Shown in pieces: positions 28,660-39,100 of a stretch of DNA of 64,000 bases (its first letter is position 1; every line of letters starts with the position of its first letter). The notes under the pieces are model-generated. The model was not told the DNA's origin. It made no database searches and worked only from the letters and a program-made list of their open reading frames with translations. Where the stretch lies: positions 4,046,877 to 4,110,876 of the forward strand of contig JAQFVV010006216.1 of assembly GCA_028023455.1 (NCBI GenBank). The letters are read 5' to 3'. A program made the translations under genes and the position numbers. The stretch comes from Epiperipatus broadwayi. Its lineage: Eukaryota; Onychophora; Udeonychophora; Euonychophora; Peripatidae.

Positions 28660-28987
28660 GTAATTTTACAACTATTTCTATATTATGAAACTTTTCATTT
28701 TTCTGCAGCATGTTATCCATGTTTTGCAGCTTAATGCTTTGTTGTGCATTTACTAGATTTTTCTCATCTTTTAAACTTTTCACCAGTCAGATGCTCTATC
28801 TCTAATTTTGGCTGCTGTTCAATAATTAAGACTTTTACAGTTATTCTTTGTTGCTTTCAACAACCCCAATTTTTACATCCAAGCTTTGCTGATTTTTCTC
28901 CATGTTTTTAAATTTTATGTCACTGCTTTTTTGCTTTTCTGTGACATTTTCAGACTATATATATATATATATTACTAAGCCTTTTTT
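28660..28987 (-). pseudogene. Downstream part of the gag-like relic
   Basis: On the minus strand this continues the coiled-coil-like sequence of the ORF at 28,988-29,329, with lysine- and glutamate-rich segments interrupted by stops. A (TA)n run at about 28,956-28,971 lies near the junction. Confidence 0.45.
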
Positions 28988-29329
28988 TCAATAAATTTGT
29001 TGTAGGTCTTCGAATTTTTCATCCATCTTTTGTTTTATATTCTGTAATATCTCTTTTGTATCCCTTATATCTTGGTTAATATTGTGCTGATTATTTTGCA
29101 ATTTTGTATCCATATTTTTAATTAAGGCATACAAAATTTTTATATCAAATGTGCTTGTTATCTCATCTGCCACTTGTTCCACCATTTGATCTAAATTTTG
29201 CCCTTTTAGTTCTGGTAATATAGGTTGTACAGATTCTTGTACCTCTACTTGCTCTATTTTAGGATTGTCAGAATTTTCAGACTGACTCTGATTTTCCTCC
29301 ATTATTTTTGATTGAACTCTTGTTAACAT
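28988..29329 (-). CDS. Gag-like coiled-coil ORF (113 aa), probable retroelement fragment
   Basis: It begins MLTRVQSKIMEENQSQSE, much like MITRAKAKMEAQGSQTK at the start of the gypsy relic at 8.26 kb. An acidic linker follows, then a predicted coiled coil rich in Lys, Gln and Asn (MDTKLQNNQ, ILQNIKQKMDEKFEDL). There is no capsid or zinc knuckle. This is the N-terminal part of a structural gag-type protein, inferred from its similarity to the other copy and its position between two long direct repeats. The frame is intact for 113 codons and then decays. It is unlikely to be a host gene. Confidence 0.5.
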   Translation of the reverse strand: MLTRVQSKIMEENQSQSENSDNPKIEQVEVQESVQPILPELKGQNLDQMVEQVADEITSTFDIKILYALIKNMDTKLQNNQHNINQDIRDTKEILQNIKQKMDEKFEDLQQIY

Positions 29330-29445
29330 TTGATATATTGAAAATATTATTTTTTTATATTAGCTCTGTTATTCATTTATAATGAATTTTTAAAGTTTAA
29401 TTTCTATCTAGTAAATAGATTAAATCACTAAACATCTCATGATTA

Positions 29446-29870
29446 TGATTCTTTATGCTTACATAAGCTGTTTAAACAGTGACTACACTCTTCTTACAGT
29501 AACACCATTCAGTGCAAGCCAGAGTAATCAATGGATACAAGAAGACATGATCACCATTTTTTATGCTTACCCAAGCTGTTTACACAGAGGCTAACTCTCC
29601 ATATAGTAGTGCCATTCAGTGTAAGCTGAAGTAATCAATGGATTCAGGAAGGTTTGTGCATAAAACCCCTATCTAATGCCTACTCATTGAATATCCCCAG
29701 ACTAGTTTCTAGCTTCTGACTTTTATCAGTAAGGAACCTTGCATGACTAAGCACTAGATAAAAATTTTATATGCAATCTTTTCTACATCCATTGATTACT
29801 CTGGCTTGTACAGAATGGTGTTACTGTTTGGAGAGTTTAGTCTCTGTATTTAATAGATTACTTGCTATAG
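29446..29870. repeat. Short repeat set: two direct copies (108-bp spacing) and one inverted
   Basis: TTATGCTTAC, then a ..AAGCTGTTT..ACAG segment, CCATTCAGTG and AGTAATCAATGGAT appear at about 29,453-29,545 and again 108 bp later. A third, inverted copy lies at about 29,785-29,860 (ATCCATTGATTACTCTGGCT). Its position in the leader between the gag-like ORF and repeat B suggests a regulatory or packaging region, but that is speculation. Confidence 0.7.
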
Positions 29871-30302
29871 ATTATCTTTATTTCTAAATTTCTCAATATT
29901 CTATATTATTATTTTAGATCTTTTATTATTTGAAATGGTATATTAAAACAATACACCACACCTTCCATTCTGTATCACCATGAATACTATATCACATCAT
30001 ACCCTGCCTGCACTTTTTATACATCCTTTTTCATTTTACAAAAAATCTTTTACCTGTTCTTTTTTATTTTAGCTGTTTAACACATTCATTTATTGTCTTG
30101 ATATCAATATTTTCTCATTCCAATTTGTTTTTCTCATCAGTGTACATGATTTATATATACACTGATGGTATGTAGCTTAACTTAATAAATAAAGCTAACC
30201 ATGTCTAACCATATCCAAAATTTGTTTACATTCTACTTTCCTGCATTTACTCATTTAATTGCACAAGATATCTTTTATTTTCTTATGAAAATCATTGTGT
30301 GT

Positions 30303-30485
30303 CATTTATTACTGACTGCACACATTTAATTTTCATATTTATTGCCACAGTTATGCTTTATTTTCGTACCCATGCACAATATGTGCCATTTATTACTGAC
30401 TTAACACATCTAATCTCATATTTATTGCTACAGCTATCCTTTATTTTCATATCCATGCATGTTGTGCACCATTTATTACTGTTAA
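30303..30485 (+). repeat. About 84-bp tandem repeat, 2.2 units
   Basis: CATTTATTACTGACT recurs at 30,303, 30,387 and (truncated) 30,470. The sequence between (CATATTTATTGC-Y-ACAG, CTTTATTTTC, CCATGCA) is conserved with scattered differences. The 82-codon frame through it is periodic and not called a gene. Confidence 0.8.
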
Positions 30486-30866
30486 ACTTTGGAACTCAAC
30501 AGCAGATAAGGCAGAATTTAATAATTAATTTCACTACTTATTATTAATAAAAAGGAATTAAATTAACAACTATCAATTATATTTCCTAATCCCCTTATTT
30601 GGATAATCATAATTTCCAAAAGCTTTCCTACAAAAATGCTCTACAAGACCCTTATTGAAAGACACAACAAATATTCCCTTAAAGGTTATTCCATATGTTA
30701 GCTCTCTTATTCTATTTCTCAAGGTGAATAATCTATTTCACAATAAATATGCATGTAATTCATTAACCATGGAATGAGGTGGATGAAACAAAAATTTATT
30801 TTCTTAATAATTAGAAATAAAAGAAGCAAACAAAAAATAATAATTATAATAAAAATATCACATAAA

Positions 30867-32535
30867 AAAAAAAATCTAATGTATAATACATTAATGCGTA
30901 ATAAGAGAACATTCCCTCTCTTATAATTCATTACTGCGCAGTAAGATCACACCCCCTGCCTTCTATTAGTTTTTTATTGTATGCAACTTTGTGGGCAAAT
31001 AAAACACACATATAAATAATAAACACAAAAAAAATATGGATATATAATACCATGCTGATCGATAATATTACCAGAGGAAAAAAACATATCAGCAAGATAT
31101 ATTTCAATTCATGGTTTCTACACATTAACAAATAAATACAAAAAAAGTTATATACATAATACATTCGTAATATGTATCGTTTAATATTGCTAAGACATTA
31201 ATTTCTTAAATACAAAAAAAAATTATATAAATCTTTATCTAATTCTATACACATACAAACAGTCGTATACGTATAGCTCAATTTGGACAAAATGTTAATT
31301 TCTGAAATCGATATATTTAAAAAAAAAAGAAACAAAACAAATAAAAATAATAATAAATGTTCTTTCCTTACTTATACCAATGGAGAGGAGGGGTGTGTAC
31401 TTCATTTCTGCTCTCTAAATATTTTAAAGACTCATCCACAATATTCATTCGTAGGAGACATTACATAATGCTGGTTTCTATGATGACCATTTCCCCTTTA
31501 TTCTCAACTAAAATGTGATTTCCCTGTCAAGCTCTCACTTCCAAAGTTCTATTGAAATGTGAAGTAACAAACAGGAGAAACAGGTGATTTTAATTCAGCT
31601 ACATTTTCTTGCTAGGCAGAGTCCAGCATGGTGCACTTGGTGAATTTCTACTCCATTTTTGTTTAGTTTACTAAATTATTCTGGCTGCATTAACTTCTTT
31701 TGTTAAATCTATCAAAAATAAATTCCAAGTGTTATCCTAGAATTCTTTTTTTTTCTCTTCACTATAGTGTAATCACCAATTGCTCACTGATGACTGACTT
31801 TCTCTTTTGACTTTCTAATTGCTAACTGCTCTCTGATTTCCCACTTTTCTCTGATTGTCGCTTCTCTCTGATTGATCTCTATATGTTCTCCAAAGAACAA
31901 AAATGTTATAATCTTTTATCTTTCAACTCAGCTTGCAGATGAGTCTTTTAAATCTTTAGAAAGAAGAATGTCAAGAATTTTTTTATGAAACATTTTACTA
32001 ATTAAATTTTGATAATACATCTTAGTACATCTTTAAAAAAAAAAAAATTAAACCAAAATTATATCTAAGAGACAAATCCTTTAATTACCCACAAAAATGA
32101 ATTATAAGAATTTGGATATCAATAATGTCTCTAATTAAACTCCAATCTAATTAAACACTGTTAAAAAAATTTCTGTAAAATATTTGTACCCAAGGACAAT
32201 TGATGAAATCTTTTAAATATATTTTCTTTTTTTCTTTTATCTACAAATTTGATTAAATGAAATAATATACCTGTACATTTTAATATTTTTTTCTTATCGT
32301 AGACACAAAAAATGTAAAACAAAAAAAAAATTTACAAAAATTAATATCATAAATAACAAAAAATAAACATACTTGCAATATGCACATATTCTACTGCTAT
32401 CTGACTATATATATATATTGCTTACAAATGTCCCTTTTGATTTTTAAATTATATTTATATTCTTACATTTTATGAGTCGACTAATATTTGAATACAGTGC
32501 TAACTGACCAAAGCTTGATGAGGATTTGATCATCA
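30867..32535. repeat. Long direct repeat, copy B (possible LTR, minus orientation)
   Basis: Partner of the block at 23.90-25.60 kb; the same landmarks occur in the same order and orientation. If the enclosed gag-like ORF marks the coding strand, this copy would be the 5' LTR. No complement of a tRNA 3' end is visible next to 30,867. The 1.3 kb between this repeat's inner edge and the gag-like ORF is AT-rich and non-coding apart from the repeats described. Confidence 0.6.
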
Positions 32536-32702
32536 TCAATTACTATCACACTATATATTATATATAACCATTAGAAACCAGTCAACACTTAGTCAATCCC
32601 AACATAGATAACAATCAACAATTTCAAATTGTTGTCAAGGCAAATGGAATCCCACATTTATTTGTGGTCCCATATATTTATATAGACACTAAAGATATAT
32701 AT
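32536..32702. other. Short spacer before the gypsy element
   Basis: AT-rich, ending in ATATATAT, which served as the insertion target of the element that follows. Confidence 0.5.
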
Positions 32703-33344
32703 TGAAACAGTAAGATTTGTATTCGAATCTTAAGTTTCACCTTTTTCTGTCGTCTCTCACTGACCGGTCTATCCCGCCCAAATTTAAATTTTTTGGTATC
32801 GAATTGTGTGTGTAGCAATATTAAAAATGTATAAATATATGTAGAATTCAGCATAAACATGCACACATTTCGATCTCAAATTAAAGGCAATAAATAGGGA
32901 TAAAATAATATAATTTAGATTTCTTTTAGTTATATAATTTTGTATAATTTTAATCATTTATTTTGGATTATAAAGTTCGTATTTATTGCTTTGTTTAAAT
33001 TTCGTTTAATAATAATTCTAAAAAAATCTGATGTAATATTTAATTAAAAGTTAAAATAATCTTATGTTCCCTTTTTGTCTTTGAAATTTAAAAGCATTGG
33101 TCAGTGATAGATAATAGATTAATTAAAGAAAAATTTCCCAAAATGTAATTAGTAAATGTAAAATGTAAACAATAGAACGGCAGCTTTCTTTATAATTAAA
33201 ACCAACAAAATGCATTGATTATCCTCAGGGCAGATTAAGTAGAACCTAAAAATACCTTAACAAAAATGTGAAAGATCAAGAGAAGAAAAGAGGCCATCTT
33301 AGACTTGCTGGAGACCTTGACTTAAACTGTAGCTTTGCTCTCGA

Positions 33345-33494
33345 TCACTGAGAGTCTCCAAAATATAAAAATAAATTGTTCCTGCCAAGGTATGACTGAG
33401 TAAAAGCACCTAGATTATTCTCCATCGGGAGATGGCCTATATCGGATGCGAACTTTCCATTGCCCATCATAAATTCACCATGAAGATCTGCTGC
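33345..33494 (-). other. Antisense exon-like open frame behind a splice-acceptor-like site
   Basis: On the minus strand, CTTTCTCATTTATTTCAG immediately precedes an open frame of 49 codons starting GCAGCAGATCTTCATGG and ending in TGA. The preceding pyrimidine tract and CAG are a good match to a 3' splice site. The 3' LTR copy keeps the acceptor-like site (exon edge at 41,626), but small indels shift its frame to an early stop. No domain is recognised. It may be an antisense transcript exon or chance. Confidence 0.3.
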
Positions 33495-34194
33495 CTGAAA
33501 TAAATGAGAAAGCTGCTGCTGCTGTTAAAGTAAAATGAAACATCTAAATACAAGAAAGAATTGCCACTCCTGAACTGTTTGCTACTAAAACAATGGACTC
33601 GGAAAACTTCTTATAAAACAGGTACCTGTCTGTGTTCAAACTCTAGAGTACTCTAATAATATGCTATAGCTCTTCTTCATAATACTTATCTAAATTATAA
33701 AATGTAAAAAACTATCATTTGTATAACTAAAATTGAATAATTAATTTAATGTGTAAATGTCTCTAATAATCTAGCTTACCTCATTCCAACTTTCTTGGAT
33801 GCGTATTTCTAAAATCTATATTTATTATTTAATTCTTGCATGCTCATAATTGTCTCAATTTTCAAAGTTTAAATCCATGATCGCTTGAAACATTGAATGC
33901 GTGTCAAATTTTCATTAATATTTACTTTCATAAATAACTTAACTTTCATATAAATCGACACGCATTCAATGCATCATTTATTGTAATGCAGGGTCTACTA
34001 CTTCATAAATGTCTGGCATATTAGTTGTAATAATTCCCAGTTTAGATATGTTTTGTATATATTAAATCTTAATGAATAATTCCATCAAATTACATTTCTT
34101 TGAGAGTCGCCAACATTCTTTAGTAAATGTTGATAATGTAGGGCCGAGTCAGAAATCTATTTAAATCTCATCATAATCGGTTATACAGTATACA

Positions 34195-34432
34195 TGTGTT
34201 ACATTTTAGAGATGCGATGACCCATTCTGCCATGAAATTTCCGGATTCTTCAGGGTTGAAATTAACCCCAGTCATCCTACACAAGCGGGTATAATGGGTG
34301 CTCCCGTAGGACTTGACGAAGTCATGCAGCCAGCTGGCAAACTGCGACACGGACCACCTGTCCCTGGTTATGCTTATGTGACACCTTACTTCATCAGGCC
34401 AATGGCAGAGACCAGCCCAACATTCTTATAAA
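34195..34432. other. GC-rich island in the LTR, open on both strands
   Basis: On the minus strand a stop-free stretch of about 80 codons reads pieces such as RWSVSQFASWLHDFVKSYG and RLCRMTGVNFNPEE. On the plus strand about 70 codons are also open, including MGAPVGLDEVMQPAGKL. I cannot decide which strand, if either, was ever translated, and I recognise neither product. In the 3' LTR (about 42,330-42,555) a 7-bp deletion near 42,370 shifts both frames. Most differences between copies in the minus frame change the amino acid, so nothing has protected it since insertion. Confidence 0.4.
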
Positions 34433-35097
34433 CCCATTCACGGCATTGCAGTTTCGATATACTGCCATTCCATATCACCTTTCTAAAGCATACCACGAGT
34501 TCCTTTACTTAATTTTATTATTCTATATATCACTCCACCTCTGCATTATCTTCGTAATTCACTCTCAAATAAATGTTTGCCCTTAGTCATAAAATAAATA
34601 TTTTAAATTAAATAAATATATGTCCACCGCTACTCTTAAATCTTACTTTAGACTCTTGCATTGCAAAGGTATAAATTCCTCAAGGCATGCATTAGAAATA
34701 CTTACTCGAGAATTTTAGGTAGCTAGATTATGCCTTCAAATAAATGAATTCCTTTTGTAAACATTACAATATCGGAAATACTGTTACTGAGGTCCTCAAG
34801 ATAAAATAAGGTTGAAACAAATAAATGTATTCCTTTTGTAAACATTACAGTATCGGAAATACCGCTACTGAAGTCCTCAATATAAAATAATGTATAAATA
34901 AATAAATGTATTCTTTAAAATATAATAGTATTGCAAATCCCACTAATGAAGCTTTGAATCCATAAAATATTATTAGTAAATGATTTTCTTATTAAAATGT
35001 GTGAATAAATAATTTTAAACTATACGTCTGCAGTTATGTTTCATTTATTCGATACCCATTCTATATAATATTTCCTCGATTATGTAAATATGAATGT

Positions 35098-35337
35098 TTA
35101 ATTAATATTAGTTTGATTATTGGCTAACTCGAGAATAAAATCATGAATCTCTTGCATATCCCTGACCACCGTGCCTAAGGAAATATTTACTAATGTCGCA
35201 TCAGATGCGTTGTTTCGTGGATTGTATTGTGGAACCGATAAACTATGTTCGAACTCAGTAACACGGGTGGCTTCGCTACCTCGATGGTGCTGCTGTTCTG
35301 TGTGGTGGTCGAATTCTGCACTATGTTTATGAGTCAC
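35098..35337 (-). CDS. Antisense ORF at the LTR 3' end (79 aa), 5' LTR copy
   Basis: A 79-codon frame starts MTHKHSAEFDHHTEQQHH and ends DFILELANNQTNIN. It runs opposite to gag-pol, with its start 15 bp inside the LTR edge. The His-rich, charged start and amphipathic end look more protein-like than random AT-rich translation. An open copy of the same length sits in the 3' LTR. No family is recognised. It could be a true antisense gene, the first exon of an antisense transcript, or the end of a captured host gene. Confidence 0.35.
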   Translation of the reverse strand: MTHKHSAEFDHHTEQQHHRGSEATRVTEFEHSLSVPQYNPRNNASDATLVNISLGTVVRDMQEIHDFILELANNQTNIN

Positions 35338-35352
35338 ACGTTTTCTGTTACA

Positions 35353-35628
35353 TAGTTAAATTTTTTTTTTAGCGTTTGGCGCTTTCCAATATGGAGCTTT
35401 CGATACAAAAAACCCATATATACCCTGAGCAAAATATAACGCATATAAATTTCTTTTAGCATTCGTTACTCGAGTTAGCTAATTAATCTATAGTTAATTT
35501 TTTTTTTTAGCGTTTGGCGCTTTCCAATATGGAGCTTTCGATACAAAAAACCCATATATACCCTGAGCAAAATATAACGCATATAAATTTCTTTTAGCAT
35601 TCGTTACTCGAGTTAGCTAATTAATCTA
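35353..35628 (+). repeat. 138-bp tandem duplication of the leader, with primer-site candidate
   Basis: The sequence directly after the 5' LTR, from TAGTTAA through TTAATCTA, occurs twice with a 138-bp period and is nearly identical. Each copy contains TGGCGCTTTCCAATATGG (35,377-35,394 in the first). TGGCGC is a common start of gypsy primer-binding sites because it complements a tRNA ending GCGCCA. The site is 24 bp from the LTR rather than adjacent, so the call is tentative. Confidence 0.7.
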
Positions 35629-36157
35629 TATATATATACGATTTTGTTTTGATAAAAATAATGAAAACAAATAAATCGAGAATAATAATGTGGGTCGAGT
35701 GAATGAAAGGACAGCAGGCGTAATAACAAATTTAAGGAAAGCAGGGATGTGTGTGTAATTTAAGGAGGAACGAAAATACTTGGATCTAATGAAATATTTA
35801 TATATATATATGTCAAAAAAATAATAATAATCAGTCGCTAAATGAGAAAGCAGGTAGCATTGAATAATTTATTAAAACACCGTTATATATATAGCATAGA
35901 CAGCAGAAGCTTGTTATATTTGTTAATAGTAAATATTTTGTTAAAGTGCAAATATATATATCATAGACAGCAGTGGCTTATTATACGCGTTACCAGTAGT
36001 TTGCTATAATATATATGTTAAATATGTTAAATGCAGCAATATAGAGATAGGGCAATGTAGAGTAGGTGAGGGCAGCAAAAGAGTGTTATAGGGCCAATAT
36101 ACCAGTGGGGAGTAGTCAAATGCTAGTAGTATAAAATAAATAAATCATATTAAAAAA
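35629..36157 (+). other. 5' leader of the gypsy element
   Basis: Untranslated region between the duplicated leader and gag. It contains two short related segments with ATATATA followed by CATAGACAGCAG (about 35,888 and 35,955), but no open frame. Confidence 0.6.
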
Positions 36158-37139
36158 ATGGAATCAGAAAATATTGATATACAGCAAGTAGATTTATCTG
36201 AAGCTTTGGAGTCGACACCCGAGCGAAAGGAGACTCCGCAACAATACTGAGGATCAATGGACTTTAATTTCAAGTTCATTGAGGAAATACTCAGACAGAA
36301 TATGCAAGAAATGAAGGAAATGTATGAGGAGGAAATGAGAAAAAGAAGAGATGAAGAATCAAAACAGAGACAGGAAGAAGAAAAGATAAGAGTTGGAGAG
36401 TATCAGGAAATTCAACAATTTGTCTTGAGAGAGTTAGGAATGATAGCAAACGAATATAGAATAACCCAAGTCAATAAAGAGGGGGGGAAATATAAGGACA
36501 AGGGAGGTTAGACCTCAAAGCTACTTAGGAAAGATTATTCAGATAAAAATCTTTAGAGGAGAGACAGGAGAAAATCCTCAAACCCACTTAGAGAGCTTAC
36601 AAAGTTTCTTTCAAGTGCATAAGGCAGAAGCAGGTGAACAGATAGCTATTGCCAGTTACCATTTACAGGGCTATGCCAAAGACTGGTGGGATATGGTGAA
36701 ATGGAAACCTAAAACTATAAAGAAGTACATAGATGCATTAGTGAAACAATATTGGAGTGACAAACATCAAATTGGTATCTACAACATGCTCTGTCATGAA
36801 AAATATGGAGCAATACCCCGAGAAACACATGCTCAGTTTTTCCTCCGCCAAGCAAACCGATTTAAATCTCTCATGATGTTCGCATTGGCAGATAGACATA
36901 TCATTGGAACAATTCAACAAAATATGCCAGTAACTACCCAAAAGCTGATGATCGGAAGTTGTATCAAAGACATTGAAGAGATGGGAGAATTTCTTGCGGT
37001 TTTAGATGATAGCCACTGGCCTAAAAGATTAGTAGATCATGAATGGAAACAGGAGACCAGACAACAGCAATCAGCAACTACTAGCAATCATAGTGAGAAA
37101 GAAAGAAACCAATGGCAATTCGATCAAGCGGGAATTTAG
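36158..37139 (+). pseudogene. gag: Gypsy gag (broken)
   Basis: Translation appears to start at 36,158 (MESENIDIQQVDLSEA). A TGA at 36,248-36,250 interrupts codon 31, and the same frame resumes with a highly charged coiled coil (EEEMRKRRDEESKQRQEEE, about 36,335-36,395). An indel in the G run at 36,481-36,487 shifts the frame. The capsid-like region then reads through YHLQGYAKDWWDMVKW, KYIDALVKQYW and FFLRQANRFKSLM, the W-rich pattern of the retrotransposon gag domain, ending at 37,139. No CCHC zinc knuckle is visible, either lost or absent in this lineage. The gene product would form the cytoplasmic particle. Confidence 0.8.
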
Positions 37140-37153
37140 TAAAAGATTACCAG

Positions 37154-37627
37154 TACCAGCATTTATCTTGCCAGCAGCTGAAAGTAGTGGAGATGACTAA
37201 CCTAACGTCAGTCATCCAGGAAGAGGATCCCACTTGGGGACTTCAGATTAGCCCTTGCCCAATTATTAATACGAGAATCGGGGCCTCAATTGCACAAATT
37301 CTTCTTGACACAGGCAGCCAGATTTCCTGTGTTTCTAGAGAGTGGTTAACAAATTACAAAAAACATGGACTCATACCCAGGCTTCCCGCTCACCCAATCT
37401 AAATGAAGCTGGCTGGTGGGAGGACGACCAGAACTGAAAACTATCAAGTCTGGTTGGAAATATCGATAGGAGAAGCCAATGCAGGACACGCCTTCTTAGT
37501 GATAAAAGGACTAATTCAGGAAATAATAATTGGGTCCGACTTCTTAACCCAACATGAATGTATCCTGGACTATAAAAAAAAGATACTAACTTTCCAACAG
37601 AAGCAGATTAGGTTTGATACAAATAAA
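37154..37627 (+). pseudogene. pol: Gypsy aspartic protease (broken)
   Basis: The active-site motif LLDTGSQIS has its Asp-Thr-Gly at 37,307-37,315. The second typical motif, IIIGSDFLTQHECILDY, follows at about 37,523-37,570. A TAA at 37,400-37,402 lies between them in frame, so the domain cannot be made whole. It would cut the gag-pol polyprotein. Its frame differs from the end of gag, overlapping it from 37,112, consistent with gag-pol frameshifting or simply with decay. Confidence 0.85.
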
Positions 37628-38706
37628 CAAACTGAAGAAATCCAATTAAGATGTCTGGAGGCCATTCCTGATGAGGATATCCAAGAGAAAATTATGGGAT
37701 CATCGTTAGACAAGATAGAGGACCGATTCCAGTTACAAAAATTACTTATGGAAAATCGTACAATATTTTCTCAGGTCCCAGGTGAAATTAGTGATTACGT
37801 CCATCGGATACGAGTAAAAGAAGAGACACATTTCCAGACCCGCACATACCCTATCCCATTTCAGTATCAAGAAGAGGTGAATGCTCAAATTAAGCAGATG
37901 ATTGACTGGGGTGTAATTGAAGAGGGGTCATCACCCTATAATAACCTGTTAGTCGTGGTCAAAAAGAAAGATGGAACCATACGATTGTGTCTCAATGCTA
38001 GGACATTAAACAACATTACTATACCTGAGCTGGACATCCCACCACCCATCCAAGAAATGTTTATCAAGTTGACTGCTAAGAATATTTTCTCTACCCTTGA
38101 CCTAACTGCCAGTTACTGGCAAACGGCTCTCCACCCCCAGGATCGAAAATATACCACGTTCAGATACAATGGGCAAACCCACATGTTTAAGAGAGTACCT
38201 TTTGGGCTGATAAATAGCGGGGCTGGCCTCATGAGGTGTTTGGACCAAGTATTGTCAGAAAAGTTAAAAAAAAAATTGGTATGTTATGTAGACGATGTAG
38301 TAGTTGCATCAAGAGACTTGCAGAACATCTGGAGGATTTAAAACAATTTTTCGATGAGTGCACCCAGAAAAATATAACTGTTAATTTAAAAAAAAGTTTT
38401 TTCGCATTGAGGGAGATTTCCTTTTTAGGCCATATTGTAAATGGTCAAGGAATTAGGGCTCACCCTGACAAGGTCGCAGCTATTGAAAATTTCCCTAGGC
38501 CCACGAACCAAAAACAAGTTCGATCATTTCTGCACCTTTGCAATTACTATCACAAGTTTTACTCCCATTTTGCCAAAGATACATCATTACTAGTAGAATT
38601 GATAAGACCTCACCACCGATGGGAATGGATGAAGACCCATGAAGAAGACTTCAGTCGAGTAAATAGAAGATTTTTAGAGACTGATGTTACACTACCCAGA
38701 TTTTAG
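37628..38706 (+). pseudogene. pol: Gypsy reverse transcriptase (frameshifted)
   Basis: The RT fingers and palm are clear: YPIPFQYQEEVNAQIKQM, VVVKKKDGTIRLCLNAR, FSTLDLTASYWQ, FKRVPFGLINSG and the catalytic YVDD at 38,285-38,296. A one-base loss near 38,316-38,322 moves the thumb to another frame (FLGHIVNGQGIRAHPDKV, 38,425-38,480). A second shift near 38,690 separates it from RNase H. Family order and motifs place it in Ty3/gypsy. Pro-Phe-Gly before the last palm motif is intact, so the break is recent relative to sequence decay. Confidence 0.93.
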
Positions 38707-39100
38707 ACGTCCCTTTTATTTGCAGACTGATAGCAGTCAGAAAGGATTGGGCGTGGTTCTATTTCAAGTCAACCAAGAAGGCCAACACCAAATACTATAT
38801 TTTAGCAGCTGTACTCTGAAAGGAGCCGAAAAGAACTACACAGTGACGGAACAAGAGACACTAGCAATCGTGTAGTCATGTAATAAGTTCAAGCAGATGT
38901 TGCTGGGTTCAGAAGTGATTATCATTACTGACCACCGGTGTTTCAAATTCCTAAATAAAAGTTACCTGAACAATGACCACCTCATCAGATGGAGTCTTTC
39001 ACTTCAAAGATTTCATTATAAAGTTGTCTACTGCCCTGGGCCTGAAAATACAGTGGCCAATATATTAAGTTGACATCCTATAGAACTGGAGCCACACAAC
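38684..39100 (+). pseudogene. pol: Gypsy RNase H (broken)
   Basis: Catalytic-type residues are visible in LQTDSSQKGLGVVLFQ (Asp at 38,729-38,731), TEQETLAIV (Glu) and IITDHRCFKFL (Asp at about 38,929). A TAG at 38,873-38,875 splits the domain. The YCPGPENTVANILS segment typical of the RNase H end is followed by TGA at 39,071-39,073, where the family usually has a basic residue and HP. The domain degrades the RNA strand during reverse transcription. Confidence 0.88.

Larger units (their letters stand above)
32703..35352 (+). repeat. 5' LTR (2650 bp)
   Basis: Unusually long for a gypsy LTR. It contains a perfect 15-bp inverted repeat (CATTGAATGCGTGTC at 33,891-33,905, complement at 33,957-33,971). 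It also has a three-fold ~80-bp tandem repeat at about 34,738-34,970 (TTTTGTAAACATTACA, then TATCGGAAATAC) and a GC-rich island at about 34,195-34,432. An antisense ORF occupies 35,098-35,337. The promoter and polyadenylation sites could not be fixed by eye. Confidence 0.92.
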
